A stretch of 64,000 nt of DNA from Paenibacillus sinopodophylli (GCF_005930355.1 NZ_VDBO01000001.1:1089339-1153338), one strand, 5' to 3'; counted from the stretch's first letter, positions 25,676 through 34,731 are shown. Made by a program: numbers and translations. The notes: a model not told the origin generated them from the sequence alone.

Positions 25676-28600
25676 TTATGTTTCATCGCTTGTAATGGAC
25701 ACTTGACCGATCTGTGCATTCCATGAGTTGCTTGAATTCTGTTTATAAACAATTTTGAGATACTGCGTGCCTACCGGAAGCTCTCCGCTATAATTCACCT
25801 CGTCCCATGAACCACTTACTGTCGATTTATCCGGAGTCATTAACGTGTAGGCAGCAGCATCTGGTGAAGCATACAGCTCAAAATCGGTTGATGGCTCATA
25901 TGGCCAGAACCAAGCTTTCACCGCATATGCCGATAGGTCTCTATCAGGGGCTGCTTTATAGACTACATATTCTTCTGTATTGCTAAGTCTTGCTAGCCGT
26001 GACGAATCGCCATTAAATTTAACCGCATTGGACGAGTCGAAATACAGATTGGAGCTACGTGCATGCAGCTTTGTAAAGTTGTTGAGATCATCAATCATAG
26101 TCGGCTTTCCGCTTGCAATCTCAATTCTGCTGATTTGCGGATTCCAAACGTAGCTTGAGCTATGTTTGAATACGATTTTCAAGTAATGCGTACCTGCCGG
26201 AAGCTCACCGGTATAATCAACCTCAATCCATTCCACTTTATTTGCGGTCTTGGTTGATGTAAACAACGTATAGTCAGCATTATTCGGTGACGTATAAATG
26301 TCGAAATCGGCATACGCAGGCTCGCCGTCCCAAAACCAAGCCTTCATGGCAAACTGCTTCATCTCAAGGCCTGGTGCTGATTTATAGATCAAATGTTCAT
26401 TTGTATTTGTTTTTCGCAGGACGCGTGAGGTGTCCCCCTTGAACCTTTTCCAATCACCGCGGTCAAAGGTCAGATTACTGCTGCGGGAAAACACATGAGA
26501 GAAATCATCCAACTCATCGACTAGCATAGCAGGATCCTGTGGTGCAGGCGGCGCTGGTGGAGAAGTTGGAGTTGGCAACGGTACAGCTGTAGACGAATCA
26601 TATTCGAAAGTAATGTGATGAGAGCTGCCATTCTTCGCCTGCGTATCCACCTCAAACTTAATGGTAGGAGTGAGCTGCAGCACCGTGATGGAATCATCCT
26701 TCTCTATAACGGATACACCACTCTTAAAGATTTCATAAGTGACTTTATCTTGAAGACGTGTTGGATCAGATACTGTAACATTCAGCTCTTCCGATTCGTC
26801 CTTCAGCATGATGGACGAAGGATTGGAAGCCTTCAAATAGCCAAAGACACTCGGAGCCCAGAAATTTGCACCGAGCACGTCCAGGTTGACTTCTCGTACA
26901 GCCTGAACATTCGCATTATTACTTAAAATTTCAATATCTGGATTACTGCTGTAATCGGCCGTTTCCTCTGCTGATTGATTAGGCAGCAGTACATAGGAAT
27001 AAGCTTCATTCACTGGACTCGCACCATGCTCCTTCCAGAGGGTCACATAGTTTTTGGAAAGCGTTCCTGCCGGCCCACTCGTGTTAATGTCGAGCCAGCT
27101 GCCACTCGAAGCCGCCCGCAAGCCCTTAATATCTGCTGACTCTGGGAAATAGTAGCCTCCTGTCCCTTCCAAATAGACATAGGATACATCATTCATCGTC
27201 TCCGACCATCCTAGTCCCGTCGGTTTAGCAACCCCATCCACAATCAAATGCTCATCCGCTTTCTGTTTTTGGGTGACATGAATCGGATCTAATACGGGAC
27301 CTAAGACGCTAGGTGCATAGAGCTGGACCTCTGAAATTCGGTTGTTCAAATCAAGATCATTGCCACCAAATACGAGCTTGACATATCTGGCGTCTGTATC
27401 CGGGAAATCATAGGCTGTTACTTCTGAGGTAAGTCCCTGATTGTTGCCACCGTATACACTCGTCCATACGGTATTATCCACTGATGTTTCAATGGTGAAC
27501 GTATAATTCCTCTCGTTGCCAAGCGGAAAGCTAATGCCTGCGTGCCCTACTTGGACGGTGCTGCCTAGATCAAATTTCAGCCATTGCCCACTGCCTGTCG
27601 ACGTCCAAGAGGTACGAATATCTCCATCCTTTGTCGAATGCAAAGAAGCGCTCCCAAGGCTATCCGTTACAGCTGCATAGCTTAGCGGTACGACAGTAGG
27701 TGGAATTATAACGTTCCCCGCCGAACTAGGTGCATAGATATGTGTTTCATTAATACTGTTCCACTTATTAGATGAATTACCGTTACCGACAATTTTCACA
27801 TATCTTGCCTGGGTGTCTGGAAAATCAAAGAGTTGGAACTGCGCTTCACTGACAACACTTGAATTCCCGCTAAACACTTGAGTCCATTCCTCTTTATCCT
27901 CCGATACTAGTATATTGAACTTGCTGTATCTGTTCATTTGATAGAAGAAATTGATCCCGATATATCCAATATCCTGCACCTTTCCAAGATCATATTCAAT
28001 CCACTGCCCATCGCCAAGGGCTGACCATCTTGAGCCTATATTGTTATCGAATGTGTTCTCTGGCAAGTTTCCGTCATGTTCACTCGCAGTGACTGCATAA
28101 ACCTTGTGCCGCAGCGGCTCACTCCCTATTGGCAGCGATCGAGGAGAAGCGCTATCCATACCGTGCGTCACTCTCGCCAAATTGAGCATCCTGTTCTCGA
28201 TAGTCGTTTCTATCATGCGATTGTCAAAGCTATTAATTCCAGCACCAAGGGCGACTATTTCATCGTCAAACATAAACCATGATTTTTTCGCTGTAAGTGT
28301 ACTGCCATAACCTTTCAAATCCATTCCGGCGGTTGCATATTGTCCGAGAAGCGCCGTGCCGCCTGACCATGTTTTGGGACTAAGGAAACCCGCACCTTCA
28401 CCAGCTGTTCTCGGCATCGTATCAACCGTCGTGCCCGGCAAACGATACTTGTTCACAGTTGGCCAGAAATCGGTATATTGCTTCGAATCTTGATTGTACA
28501 AATAGGTCATTCCAGCTGCCGAGTACCAGCCTTTCAGATTCTCGCCGTTAGTCATCTCGTAGCTGCCTACTCTATGGGATGACATACTTACACCAAAACC

Positions 28601-29875
28601 GAAGCCAGGACGAAGCTGAATAGCCTGATCCATGCCGGCAAACACCTTTGCTCCGGTCAGCTCTCCTCGTGGTACAATGCTCGTATCGTTCATGATCTCT
28701 CTTGCCAGTTGTATGACACTTATATTCGTGTCCTTGTAGAAGTTGAACGCTGTATCCTGTTGAATCCAGTACTTAACCATTGCCTGCATGCGCGCCGCGT
28801 CTCCAGCCGGAGCCCACTGAGACAAGCGGATAATAGATGCCATGATCCTGTGACCTGTAACATGATCCTGATCGTCACTCCTCGAGATCTCACGACCTCG
28901 TGTCATGTCCATCATCGCGCCATTATAAATAAGCGGCTCATACGAATCATACACCCACTGAAATAGATTATTTTTTTTCGATACAATCGGCTCCCAAGAC
29001 GAATCATTCAGCAAATACATAACACTCGCAATATTTTGCAGCAAGCTTGCACCGTATCCGCCATTGTAAGCGTATACATCATGCTGTATAAAGGAACCGT
29101 CTTTGTAGAAGCCATCGCCGGACGTCACGTAATCAAATGCCGGACTTAACGCATCTCTTACCGCGGTCAGCTTGCTTGAAGATTGAACAATCGCGCCGCG
29201 CAGCCCCACCACGATACATTTCCATACGAGATTGGCGGCAGTAGGAACAAGATTTCCATTCACTTTCGATGGATTAGGTGAGAACTTCTCAATGGTATTC
29301 ATGTAGTTGGTTATTTTGGCTGGCGTGCTGATCAGATCATCATACATAAGGATGACAATGTCATTCAACTCCAACGGTGCGCCAATTTCCCAATCCCACC
29401 AATTGTCGTACGGTGTTTTGGTCTCATTGTACCGAATCGCATACATCCAATCGAGTGCTTCAATAATATCAGTCTTCATCTCTGAATCCCCATAGTAGCT
29501 GGAGCCCACTGTACGATAAGCTATCGCCATTTCCTTTATACGCAGAAATGCGCCAGGAATTTGCTTCGAGGCCGTTGTACTTTGAAAATCGTACCAGAGA
29601 TAAGTCCGTCCTGCTGTTTTGTTCAAGGAGTCCTTGGCGTTCTTGGCCTTTTGATTAATCTCATTCAATTTGTACGCAATATCGGGGTCTGCAGCATTAT
29701 AGCCTTCCCCCCCTGTCAGATAGGATTCCCATTTTTTCCTCAGTTCCTCGTAATCATCACCTGCTGCGCTAACACTCGAATGACCAAGCTGTCCAATTCC
29801 CGTGAACCATACTGCCACGATTAGCAGCACCTTGAAGGTTAACCCGAACATTTTCACTTTCATCTTCATCAACAT
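25676..29875 (-). CDS. secreted polysaccharide lyase family 8 with nested discoidin-like domains
   Basis: Extracellular lyase that cleaves uronic-acid polysaccharide by beta-elimination, about 1399 residues from the ATG at 29875 (AAGGTGG site; an upstream ATG at 29911 lacks one). Signal peptide to about residue 38. The alpha/alpha barrel carries NWWDWEIGAP, Asn215 (TAANLVWK), His265 (SFIQHDVYAY), Tyr274 (GGYG) and MTRGREISR. The Asn-His interval of 50 equals hyaluronate and chondroitin AC lyases (52 in xanthan lyase, from memory). Two F5/8C discoidin-like domains (about 590-720 and 735-860) interrupt the beta-sandwich domain between TTIENR and HLIVDG. After a Pro-rich linker, two tandem repeats of about 130 residues close the protein and probably bind carbohydrate. 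Confidence 0.88.
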   Translation of the reverse strand: MLMKMKVKMFGLTFKVLLIVAVWFTGIGQLGHSSVSAAGDDYEELRKKWESYLTGGEGYNAADPDIAYKLNEINQKAKNAKDSLNKTAGRTYLWYDFQSTTASKQIPGAFLRIKEMAIAYRTVGSSYYGDSEMKTDIIEALDWMYAIRYNETKTPYDNWWDWEIGAPLELNDIVILMYDDLISTPAKITNYMNTIEKFSPNPSKVNGNLVPTAANLVWKCIVVGLRGAIVQSSSKLTAVRDALSPAFDYVTSGDGFYKDGSFIQHDVYAYNGGYGASLLQNIASVMYLLNDSSWEPIVSKKNNLFQWVYDSYEPLIYNGAMMDMTRGREISRSDDQDHVTGHRIMASIIRLSQWAPAGDAARMQAMVKYWIQQDTAFNFYKDTNISVIQLAREIMNDTSIVPRGELTGAKVFAGMDQAIQLRPGFGFGVSMSSHRVGSYEMTNGENLKGWYSAAGMTYLYNQDSKQYTDFWPTVNKYRLPGTTVDTMPRTAGEGAGFLSPKTWSGGTALLGQYATAGMDLKGYGSTLTAKKSWFMFDDEIVALGAGINSFDNRMIETTIENRMLNLARVTHGMDSASPRSLPIGSEPLRHKVYAVTASEHDGNLPENTFDNNIGSRWSALGDGQWIEYDLGKVQDIGYIGINFFYQMNRYSKFNILVSEDKEEWTQVFSGNSSVVSEAQFQLFDFPDTQARYVKIVGNGNSSNKWNSINETHIYAPSSAGNVIIPPTVVPLSYAAVTDSLGSASLHSTKDGDIRTSWTSTGSGQWLKFDLGSTVQVGHAGISFPLGNERNYTFTIETSVDNTVWTSVYGGNNQGLTSEVTAYDFPDTDARYVKLVFGGNDLDLNNRISEVQLYAPSVLGPVLDPIHVTQKQKADEHLIVDGVAKPTGLGWSETMNDVSYVYLEGTGGYYFPESADIKGLRAASSGSWLDINTSGPAGTLSKNYVTLWKEHGASPVNEAYSYVLLPNQSAEETADYSSNPDIEILSNNANVQAVREVNLDVLGANFWAPSVFGYLKASNPSSIMLKDESEELNVTVSDPTRLQDKVTYEIFKSGVSVIEKDDSITVLQLTPTIKFEVDTQAKNGSSHHITFEYDSSTAVPLPTPTSPPAPPAPQDPAMLVDELDDFSHVFSRSSNLTFDRGDWKRFKGDTSRVLRKTNTNEHLIYKSAPGLEMKQFAMKAWFWDGEPAYADFDIYTSPNNADYTLFTSTKTANKVEWIEVDYTGELPAGTHYLKIVFKHSSSYVWNPQISRIEIASGKPTMIDDLNNFTKLHARSSNLYFDSSNAVKFNGDSSRLARLSNTEEYVVYKAAPDRDLSAYAVKAWFWPYEPSTDFELYASPDAAAYTLMTPDKSTVSGSWDEVNYSGELPVGTQYLKIVYKQNSSNSWNAQIGQVSITSDET

Positions 29876-29909
29876 AACCACCACCTTACTCAAATTTGAA
29901 TTCGGGATC

Positions 29910-29958
29910 ATTATTTCATTCCTAAATCAGGAATGAAATGATCAGATTTCAAGATCAT
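29910..29958 (-). promoter_or_regulatory. activator-type promoter shared with the transporter operon (copy 2)
   Basis: The inverted repeat ATGATC-9-GATCAT (29958-29938), a 22-base gap and AATAAT (29915-29910) have the same layout as copy 1. The repeat ends 63 bases before the lyase ATG, against 64 in copy 1. Between repeat and -10, ATTTCATTCCT pairs with AGGAATGAAAT (29913-29923 with 29929-29939), a palindrome absent from copy 1 that may be a second site or an mRNA leader hairpin. Confidence 0.65.
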
Positions 29959-30076
29959 GAACTTATGTAAATATGCAGCGTATTTTAACACTGCAAGTAT
30001 CAGAATCGTGTGATTTCCCTCGCTCGATCTGTGCATACATGGATGAATTGCTCATTTCAGGTAACAAACACCCAAG

Positions 30077-30103
30077 CACGAGCGTTACCGTAAGCATAAC
30101 CTA
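30077..30103 (+). promoter_or_regulatory. possible SigK-type promoter of the YjcZ-like gene
   Basis: CAC (30077-30079) and CATAACCTA (30095-30103) are 15 bases apart, fitting the late mother-cell consensus AC-N15/16-CATANNNTA. It lies 29 bases before a gene of a sporulation-associated family. The consensus is short, so chance is possible. Confidence 0.35.
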
Positions 30104-30131
30104 CAGAGTACTCAGGCACGAAGGAGGTGCA

Positions 30132-30257
30132 ATGAACATGTCCGGTTATGTTGGCGGTGCTTTCAATAATACAGGTACAATTTTGGTCCTTTTCATTCTG
30201 CTTGTCATTATCGCTTGTAGTTGTGGCGTTTTCGGAGGTTACGGAAAGGGCTACTAA
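30132..30257 (+). CDS. YjcZ/SscA-family small membrane peptide
   Basis: Forty-one residues: MNMSGYVGGAFNNTG, then a single membrane helix (TILVLFILLVIIACSCGVFG) and a Gly/Tyr tail. This is the pattern of the YjcZ family, which includes peptides made in sporulation and the spore-assembly factor SscA. GAAGGAGGTG precedes the ATG. A SigK-type promoter candidate lies upstream and a terminator follows at 30323, so it is a single-gene unit. The precise role of family members differs, so only the family is claimed. Confidence 0.8.
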   Translation: MNMSGYVGGAFNNTGTILVLFILLVIIACSCGVFGGYGKGY

Positions 30258-30322
30258 TCTTCCCCTAAACATCTAAGCTTCGCAAACCTGCTAGCTGCAT
30301 TTCCTTATGCTTAAATACGGAG

Positions 30323-30347
30323 AAGATCCTGTAACAAGGATCTTTTC
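30323..30347 (+). terminator. intrinsic terminator after the YjcZ-like gene
   Basis: AAGATCCT/AGGATCTT stem with a 6-base loop followed by TTCTGTG; together with flanking AG/CT it forms a 10-bp stem. It separates the YjcZ-like gene from the NucB-like gene. Confidence 0.7.
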
Positions 30348-30438
30348 TGTGTTTGCTGCTGCAATCTCCATAATCTTCTATCCGCTAGCGAACCTCTAGT
30401 GTATGATGGAAACAAACAACTAGAAATGGAGATACATA

Positions 30439-31023
30439 ATGAAAGCCAACTTAGCAGCACTACTTATTGCGTTCCTCCTCTCAGGCTGCGGAAATCTATT
30501 AACGGCCACAACGAATGAAGATTCTGCTTCGACACCAAACTATGATAAAACCATCCAACTGCCAACTGATCGCTATCCCGAAACCATTGCACATATTGCA
30601 GCAGCAATTAAGGCAGGCGCATCGGCGGTTTGTACCATCGACAGAGATGGTGCTGAAGCTAACCGAGAAGCTTCGCTTCGGGGCATTCCGACCAAAAAAG
30701 GCTTTGACCGAGATGAGTGGCCAATGGCCATGTGCAAAGAAGGCGGAGCTGGTGCGGACATTGCTTATGTAACCCCTAAGGATAACCGCGGAGCAGGCTC
30801 ATGGATCGGAAACCAATTAACTGATCTGAAAGACGGTACACGCGTCCTCTTCCTTATTGACGGACTCACTGCGCAAGCAACTGCGCCTGAGGAAGAGCAA
30901 ACGGTCTATTATGCGAATTGTGCGGCTGTCAGAGAAGCAGGAGCGGCTCCTCTGTACAAAGGAGATCCTGGCTACAGCTTTAAGCTCGATCGGGACAAAG
31001 ATGGTGTAGCCTGCGCAAGCTAA
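30439..31023 (+). CDS. NucA/NucB-family nuclease lipoprotein with an excalibur tail
   Basis: Predicted extracellular DNase, 194 residues. It starts with a lipoprotein signal (LLIAFLLSGCG, Cys17). The nuclease core shows GFDRDEWPMAMCKEGG, the metal and catalytic block of NucA/NucB, then AGSWIGNQLTDLKDGTRVLF. The last 45 residues form an excalibur calcium-binding motif: YYANCAAVREAGAAPLY, then the loop LDRDKDGVACA. NucB of Bacillus is secreted and free; here a lipid anchor and a second domain are added. GGAGATAC precedes the ATG. Likely role: degrading DNA at the cell surface, for nutrition or during sporulation. Confidence 0.85.
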   Translation: MKANLAALLIAFLLSGCGNLLTATTNEDSASTPNYDKTIQLPTDRYPETIAHIAAAIKAGASAVCTIDRDGAEANREASLRGIPTKKGFDRDEWPMAMCKEGGAGADIAYVTPKDNRGAGSWIGNQLTDLKDGTRVLFLIDGLTAQATAPEEEQTVYYANCAAVREAGAAPLYKGDPGYSFKLDRDKDGVACAS

Positions 31024-31061
31024 TAAATCGGCTATATACCCCTAACACGGCAACAAACGAC

Positions 31062-31100
31062 AATAGCCCCCGACCTCTTTCCTAGAGGTCGGGGGCTATT
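31062..31100. terminator. bidirectional intrinsic terminator
   Basis: Perfect 17-bp stem AATAGCCCCCGACCTCT/AGAGGTCGGGGGCTATT around a 5-base loop, between the convergent NucB-like and MFS genes. Confidence 0.9.
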
Positions 31101-31110
31101 ACATTACCAT

Positions 31111-32346
31111 TCAAGTGGTCGAATGTTCTGTACCGGGTTTGATGGCAAGCAGCGCAAGCACCGTGCATATAAGCCCGAATCCCGCAAACAAATAAAATAA
31201 CAGATCTTCCTTTTGAAGAAGCATCGATGCAATTAATGGACCGACAGCTACGCCAATAAACCTTGCGCTGCTGTAAAGCGAAGTAATGGTTCCCCGCTCC
31301 TGCTTCTCAATTCCTTCTGTTATAAGCGCATCCAAGCTTGGCAATGCCAATCCGATGCCCGCACCGCTTGCAAACATAAATAAAACGAATAAAAACAACT
31401 TCTGCGTATTAATGATACCGCACAGGAACATCATTAACGCTAACACTGCAGTTCCAATTACAATAAACCATTTCATTCTCGTTTTACTTTTCCCAAGAAG
31501 CTTCCCCGCAAGAAACGAAGCCAAACAAATCGCACTTAAAGGTATGGCGAGGAGCAAACCCTTCTTTATGCCGTCAATATGATAGCGTTCTTCAAGAATC
31601 GATGACAAAAAATAAAGAAAGCCGAACATGATAAACATTGCCAAGCAGCCGATGGCGAATACGGCATACAGCCAGCGTCCTTTTTCAGCAAGAATGGTTT
31701 GAATTAACTTGAAAAATTGCTTCAAACCATTTTCTTTGGCTTGTTTCTGTTTAGGCGCTTTCACCAGAAAGAGAACGCCCGCAATGGAGATGAGCGAGAT
31801 GACTGGGATTATCACGAGCGGCAGAAACCATACGACAAGCGCCAACGCTGCTCCCAGCACGGGGCTGATTACTTTTCCGAGCGTATTAGCTGTTTCGATC
31901 ATCCCAAGCCCACTGCTTACATCCTCTTCGCTGTCAAACATATCTCCGACTAACGGAATGACGATCGGGAATGCACCCGCAGCGCCGATTCCTTGGATGA
32001 ACCGTCCCGCCAATATAACTGGATACACCTGAGAATCCATAAACCAAGTGGCTAAACCAGCTATTAGACCACCTATGGCTGCAATCGACAAGCCTGTTAA
32101 GATAATCATTTTCCTGCCAAATCGATCTGACAAATACCCCGCAATTGGAATACAGACAATCGATATTGCCGCATACACCGTTATAATCAGGCTTGATTGG
32201 ACAGCAGATATGTTCAGCTTCTTCTGCAATAACGGAAGCACAGGTATTAACATGGAGTTAGCGAGCGTCATGATGAACGGAATCGATGCTAGAGCTGCTA
32301 AATCCCACCTTTTTTTCACAATTGCGCTCCTCTCCTTATTCCCCAC
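31111..32346 (-). CDS. MFS efflux transporter (DHA1 type)
   Basis: Twelve-helix proton-driven exporter, 411 residues. The loop 2-3 motif is GYLSDRFGRKMIIL and the motif C region reads GVLFLVKAPK after helix 6. A drug or small-molecule antiporter is the family expectation; the substrate cannot be read from the sequence. It follows the FAD/Rieske gene by 41 bases on the same strand, so the two may be cotranscribed. Confidence 0.85.
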   Translation of the reverse strand: MGNKERSAIVKKRWDLAALASIPFIMTLANSMLIPVLPLLQKKLNISAVQSSLIITVYAAISIVCIPIAGYLSDRFGRKMIILTGLSIAAIGGLIAGLATWFMDSQVYPVILAGRFIQGIGAAGAFPIVIPLVGDMFDSEEDVSSGLGMIETANTLGKVISPVLGAALALVVWFLPLVIIPVISLISIAGVLFLVKAPKQKQAKENGLKQFFKLIQTILAEKGRWLYAVFAIGCLAMFIMFGFLYFLSSILEERYHIDGIKKGLLLAIPLSAICLASFLAGKLLGKSKTRMKWFIVIGTAVLALMMFLCGIINTQKLFLFVLFMFASGAGIGLALPSLDALITEGIEKQERGTITSLYSSARFIGVAVGPLIASMLLQKEDLLFYLFAGFGLICTVLALLAIKPGTEHSTT

Positions 32347-32387
32347 GGTTCTACTCCAAGTAACTTTCCCAACAATCAGTAACCGCT

Positions 32388-33917
32388 CTAGCTCTGCAGC
32401 AACTTTAACGGCTCTTCTGCGGGACCTTCAATGACATCGCCGTTTATCGCGAATCTGGAGCCATGACAAGGGCAGTCCCATGTTCTCTCTCCATTGTTCC
32501 ACTCCACCTCGCAGCCCATGTGCGTGCATGTCGTATCAACAAGGTACAGCTTCCCTTCGTCATCCTTGTAAGCGCCCGCTCGCTTGCCATGAAGCCTAAC
32601 AATACAGCCTTCATCATTCGCTAAGTCTTCAGGATGCTTGTTCACCAGCTCAAGCTTACCCTCAATAAGATGCATCGCAACGTCTAGATTATCCACGATA
32701 AGGCTTTTGATCGTTCCCCCAGACATTGGACGTGAAGGAGTGAATACGTGTTGGAAATCATTGTCGCGCTCCATGATCAAGTCCTTAATGAGCAAAGCAG
32801 CAGCCGTGCCGTTCGTCATTCCCCATTTCCGATATCCAGTTGCAATATACACATTGGGTGAAGATGCTGTAATTCTGCCTATATACGGCAGCTTATCACC
32901 CGTCGTTAAATCCTGTGCCGACCATCGATATACGATTTCTTCGATTCGGAAATGCTGCTCGGCAAACCTCTGCAATTGCTCATAATGATTAATTGTACAT
33001 ATGCCTTGTCCGGTTTTGTGGCTTTGTCCACCGATAATAAGCAGCTTGCCATGCTCAGCCGAATCAGCGTACCGAATGGAGCGCTTCGGATCTCCGGCGC
33101 TCAGATACATTCCTTCAATTAAATTTTCAACCGCACGAATACCAAGCACATAAGAGCGATCCGCATGCATCCTTGCAAAATAAAACCCATGTCCATCATA
33201 GAATGGAAAGTGAGTACACGATACGACATGCTTACATTTGATGCGATGACCTCGGCTCATAATGACTTCCGGCAGCGGTCCTGTCTCCACATCAACAGCC
33301 GTCGTATTCTCATACACTATGCCTCCCGCCTCTACGAATCTGGCTACAAGGGCAGACAAATACTGCAAGGGGTGAAATTGTGCTTGATCATACATGACCA
33401 CTGCGGCTTTGACGGGTAACTGCAATGGAATGCGGTCCACAAGGGCTCCATTGATGCCTAGTGAGGTATATGCAGACATTTCTTGTTCAAGCTTTGTTAT
33501 GTATTCTTCTGTTTCGCTGTACACATAAGAATCTTGGGTTGAGAAACCACATTCGATCTTCTCTGCTTCAATCGTTTGCTTCACGAACTGCAGAGCTTCC
33601 TCGTTAGCCTTATAATAGAGAAGTGCTTTCTCCTTACCTTCACTTCCGATTAGCTCGTCATAGATCAGATCATGCTGCGCTGTAATTTTGGCTGTTGTAT
33701 GTCCCGTCGTCCCTCCCAGAAGTCGTCCTGCTTCAACGAGCACCACTTTAAACCCTTCCTTTGCAAGTACATACGCCGTTGTAATGCCAGAGATGCCTCC
33801 ACCGACAACGGTAATATCCGTTTCGATATTTTGTTCAAGGGATGCATATTCATCAGAATTGTCTTTTGAGTAGATCCAAAGTGATTTTGGAAATTTGGGC
33901 ATTTGAATGACAGTCAT
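32388..33917 (-). CDS. FAD-dependent oxidoreductase with a C-terminal Rieske domain
   Basis: A fusion of a DadA/glycine-oxidase-like flavoenzyme (residues about 30-390) with a Rieske [2Fe-2S] domain (about 415-509). The dinucleotide motif is DITVVGGGISGITTAY. The Rieske ligands are Cys and His in CTHMGC and CPCHGS. This two-domain type is common in Bacillales (YhfW-like); the electron acceptor and substrate are unknown. The ligands are complete, so the cluster should form. It precedes the MFS gene in what may be a two-gene operon. Confidence 0.87.
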   Translation of the reverse strand: MTVIQMPKFPKSLWIYSKDNSDEYASLEQNIETDITVVGGGISGITTAYVLAKEGFKVVLVEAGRLLGGTTGHTTAKITAQHDLIYDELIGSEGKEKALLYYKANEEALQFVKQTIEAEKIECGFSTQDSYVYSETEEYITKLEQEMSAYTSLGINGALVDRIPLQLPVKAAVVMYDQAQFHPLQYLSALVARFVEAGGIVYENTTAVDVETGPLPEVIMSRGHRIKCKHVVSCTHFPFYDGHGFYFARMHADRSYVLGIRAVENLIEGMYLSAGDPKRSIRYADSAEHGKLLIIGGQSHKTGQGICTINHYEQLQRFAEQHFRIEEIVYRWSAQDLTTGDKLPYIGRITASSPNVYIATGYRKWGMTNGTAAALLIKDLIMERDNDFQHVFTPSRPMSGGTIKSLIVDNLDVAMHLIEGKLELVNKHPEDLANDEGCIVRLHGKRAGAYKDDEGKLYLVDTTCTHMGCEVEWNNGERTWDCPCHGSRFAINGDVIEGPAEEPLKLLQS

Positions 33918-34102
33918 ACTTATTTAGTCTCCTTCGTTCATGATGCCTTAATATGTACAATTGCCACTAGTATCATTCTTAACGAAGCCAAACCAAGCTG
34001 TGCCGATGACAAGCTAGAATACCTACTGCTCTTTACTCAATAATTCAAAGAAATCACAGTGCCAGAGCACGGAAGATACGTTGATAATCAGCTCCACTAA
34101 TG

Positions 34103-34138
34103 CAACAAAACCCTGCCGATTTCGGCAGGGTTTTGTTG
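34103..34138. terminator. bidirectional intrinsic terminator
   Basis: Seventeen-bp stem CAACAAAACCCTGCCGA/TCGGCAGGGTTTTGTTG with a TT loop, 18 bases after the stop of the minus-strand gene at 34156. Confidence 0.88.
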
Positions 34139-34155
34139 TTGCAGCGATTAAGGGA

Positions 34156-34494
34156 TTACGTACGCTCGCGACCACGGTTACGAAGACCTGCTAATCCAAT
34201 CAAGCCGAGCAGTCCGAGCCAGCTCCAATTGAAGTCATTATCGTTATCGACTGCATTTGTGCGGTAGTTATTCGCATTCAAGTTCCTGCGAGTATCCACG
34301 TCTAGAGCACGAGTTGTATTGTTCACGCCTCTTTCAATATCGGTGCGTAGATCAGTACCATTCATCGAATTGTTAACCCCTCTATTCGTGTAGGTATCCG
34401 TCGTAGCTGACTTCGAATTATCACCAAATGCAGGTACTGCAAGCACTAACGTCAGACATGCTGCCAGACAGAATAGCGACCAAAACTTTTTCAT
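34156..34494 (-). CDS. WGxxGxxG-type small surface protein
   Basis: 112 residues: a signal peptide (to about 24, LTLVLAVPAFG), an Asn/Thr/Arg-rich region with repeated GVNN motifs, and a C-terminal hydrophobic helix WSWLGLLGLIGLAGLRNR followed by basic residues. The helix with W..G..G spacing and an Arg-rich end is the sorting-signal-like WGxxGxxG tail seen in Bacillales exported proteins. The protein is likely membrane-tethered at the surface. Function unknown. GGGGTTGGG lies before the ATG; the terminator at 34103 follows. Confidence 0.72.
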   Translation of the reverse strand: MKKFWSLFCLAACLTLVLAVPAFGDNSKSATTDTYTNRGVNNSMNGTDLRTDIERGVNNTTRALDVDTRRNLNANNYRTNAVDNDNDFNWSWLGLLGLIGLAGLRNRGRERT

Positions 34495-34731
34495 TTTCCC
34501 AACCCCTAACTTATATATTTTTGTTCCGGTTTATTATTTCACGGCAGCTTTCATTCTATTCGGGAGCGGGAACAAGCGATGTGCGAATATTCTAGATTCA
34601 GCTCCAAACCTCAATAAACTACACCTAGCGATCATTCAAGATTCGGACAAACATTTTTAATGTTGAATTAAGGTTCGTTTCTTATACTTAAAGACATCAA
34701 CCCCACTGTTGATATATAGATCTAGGACACC

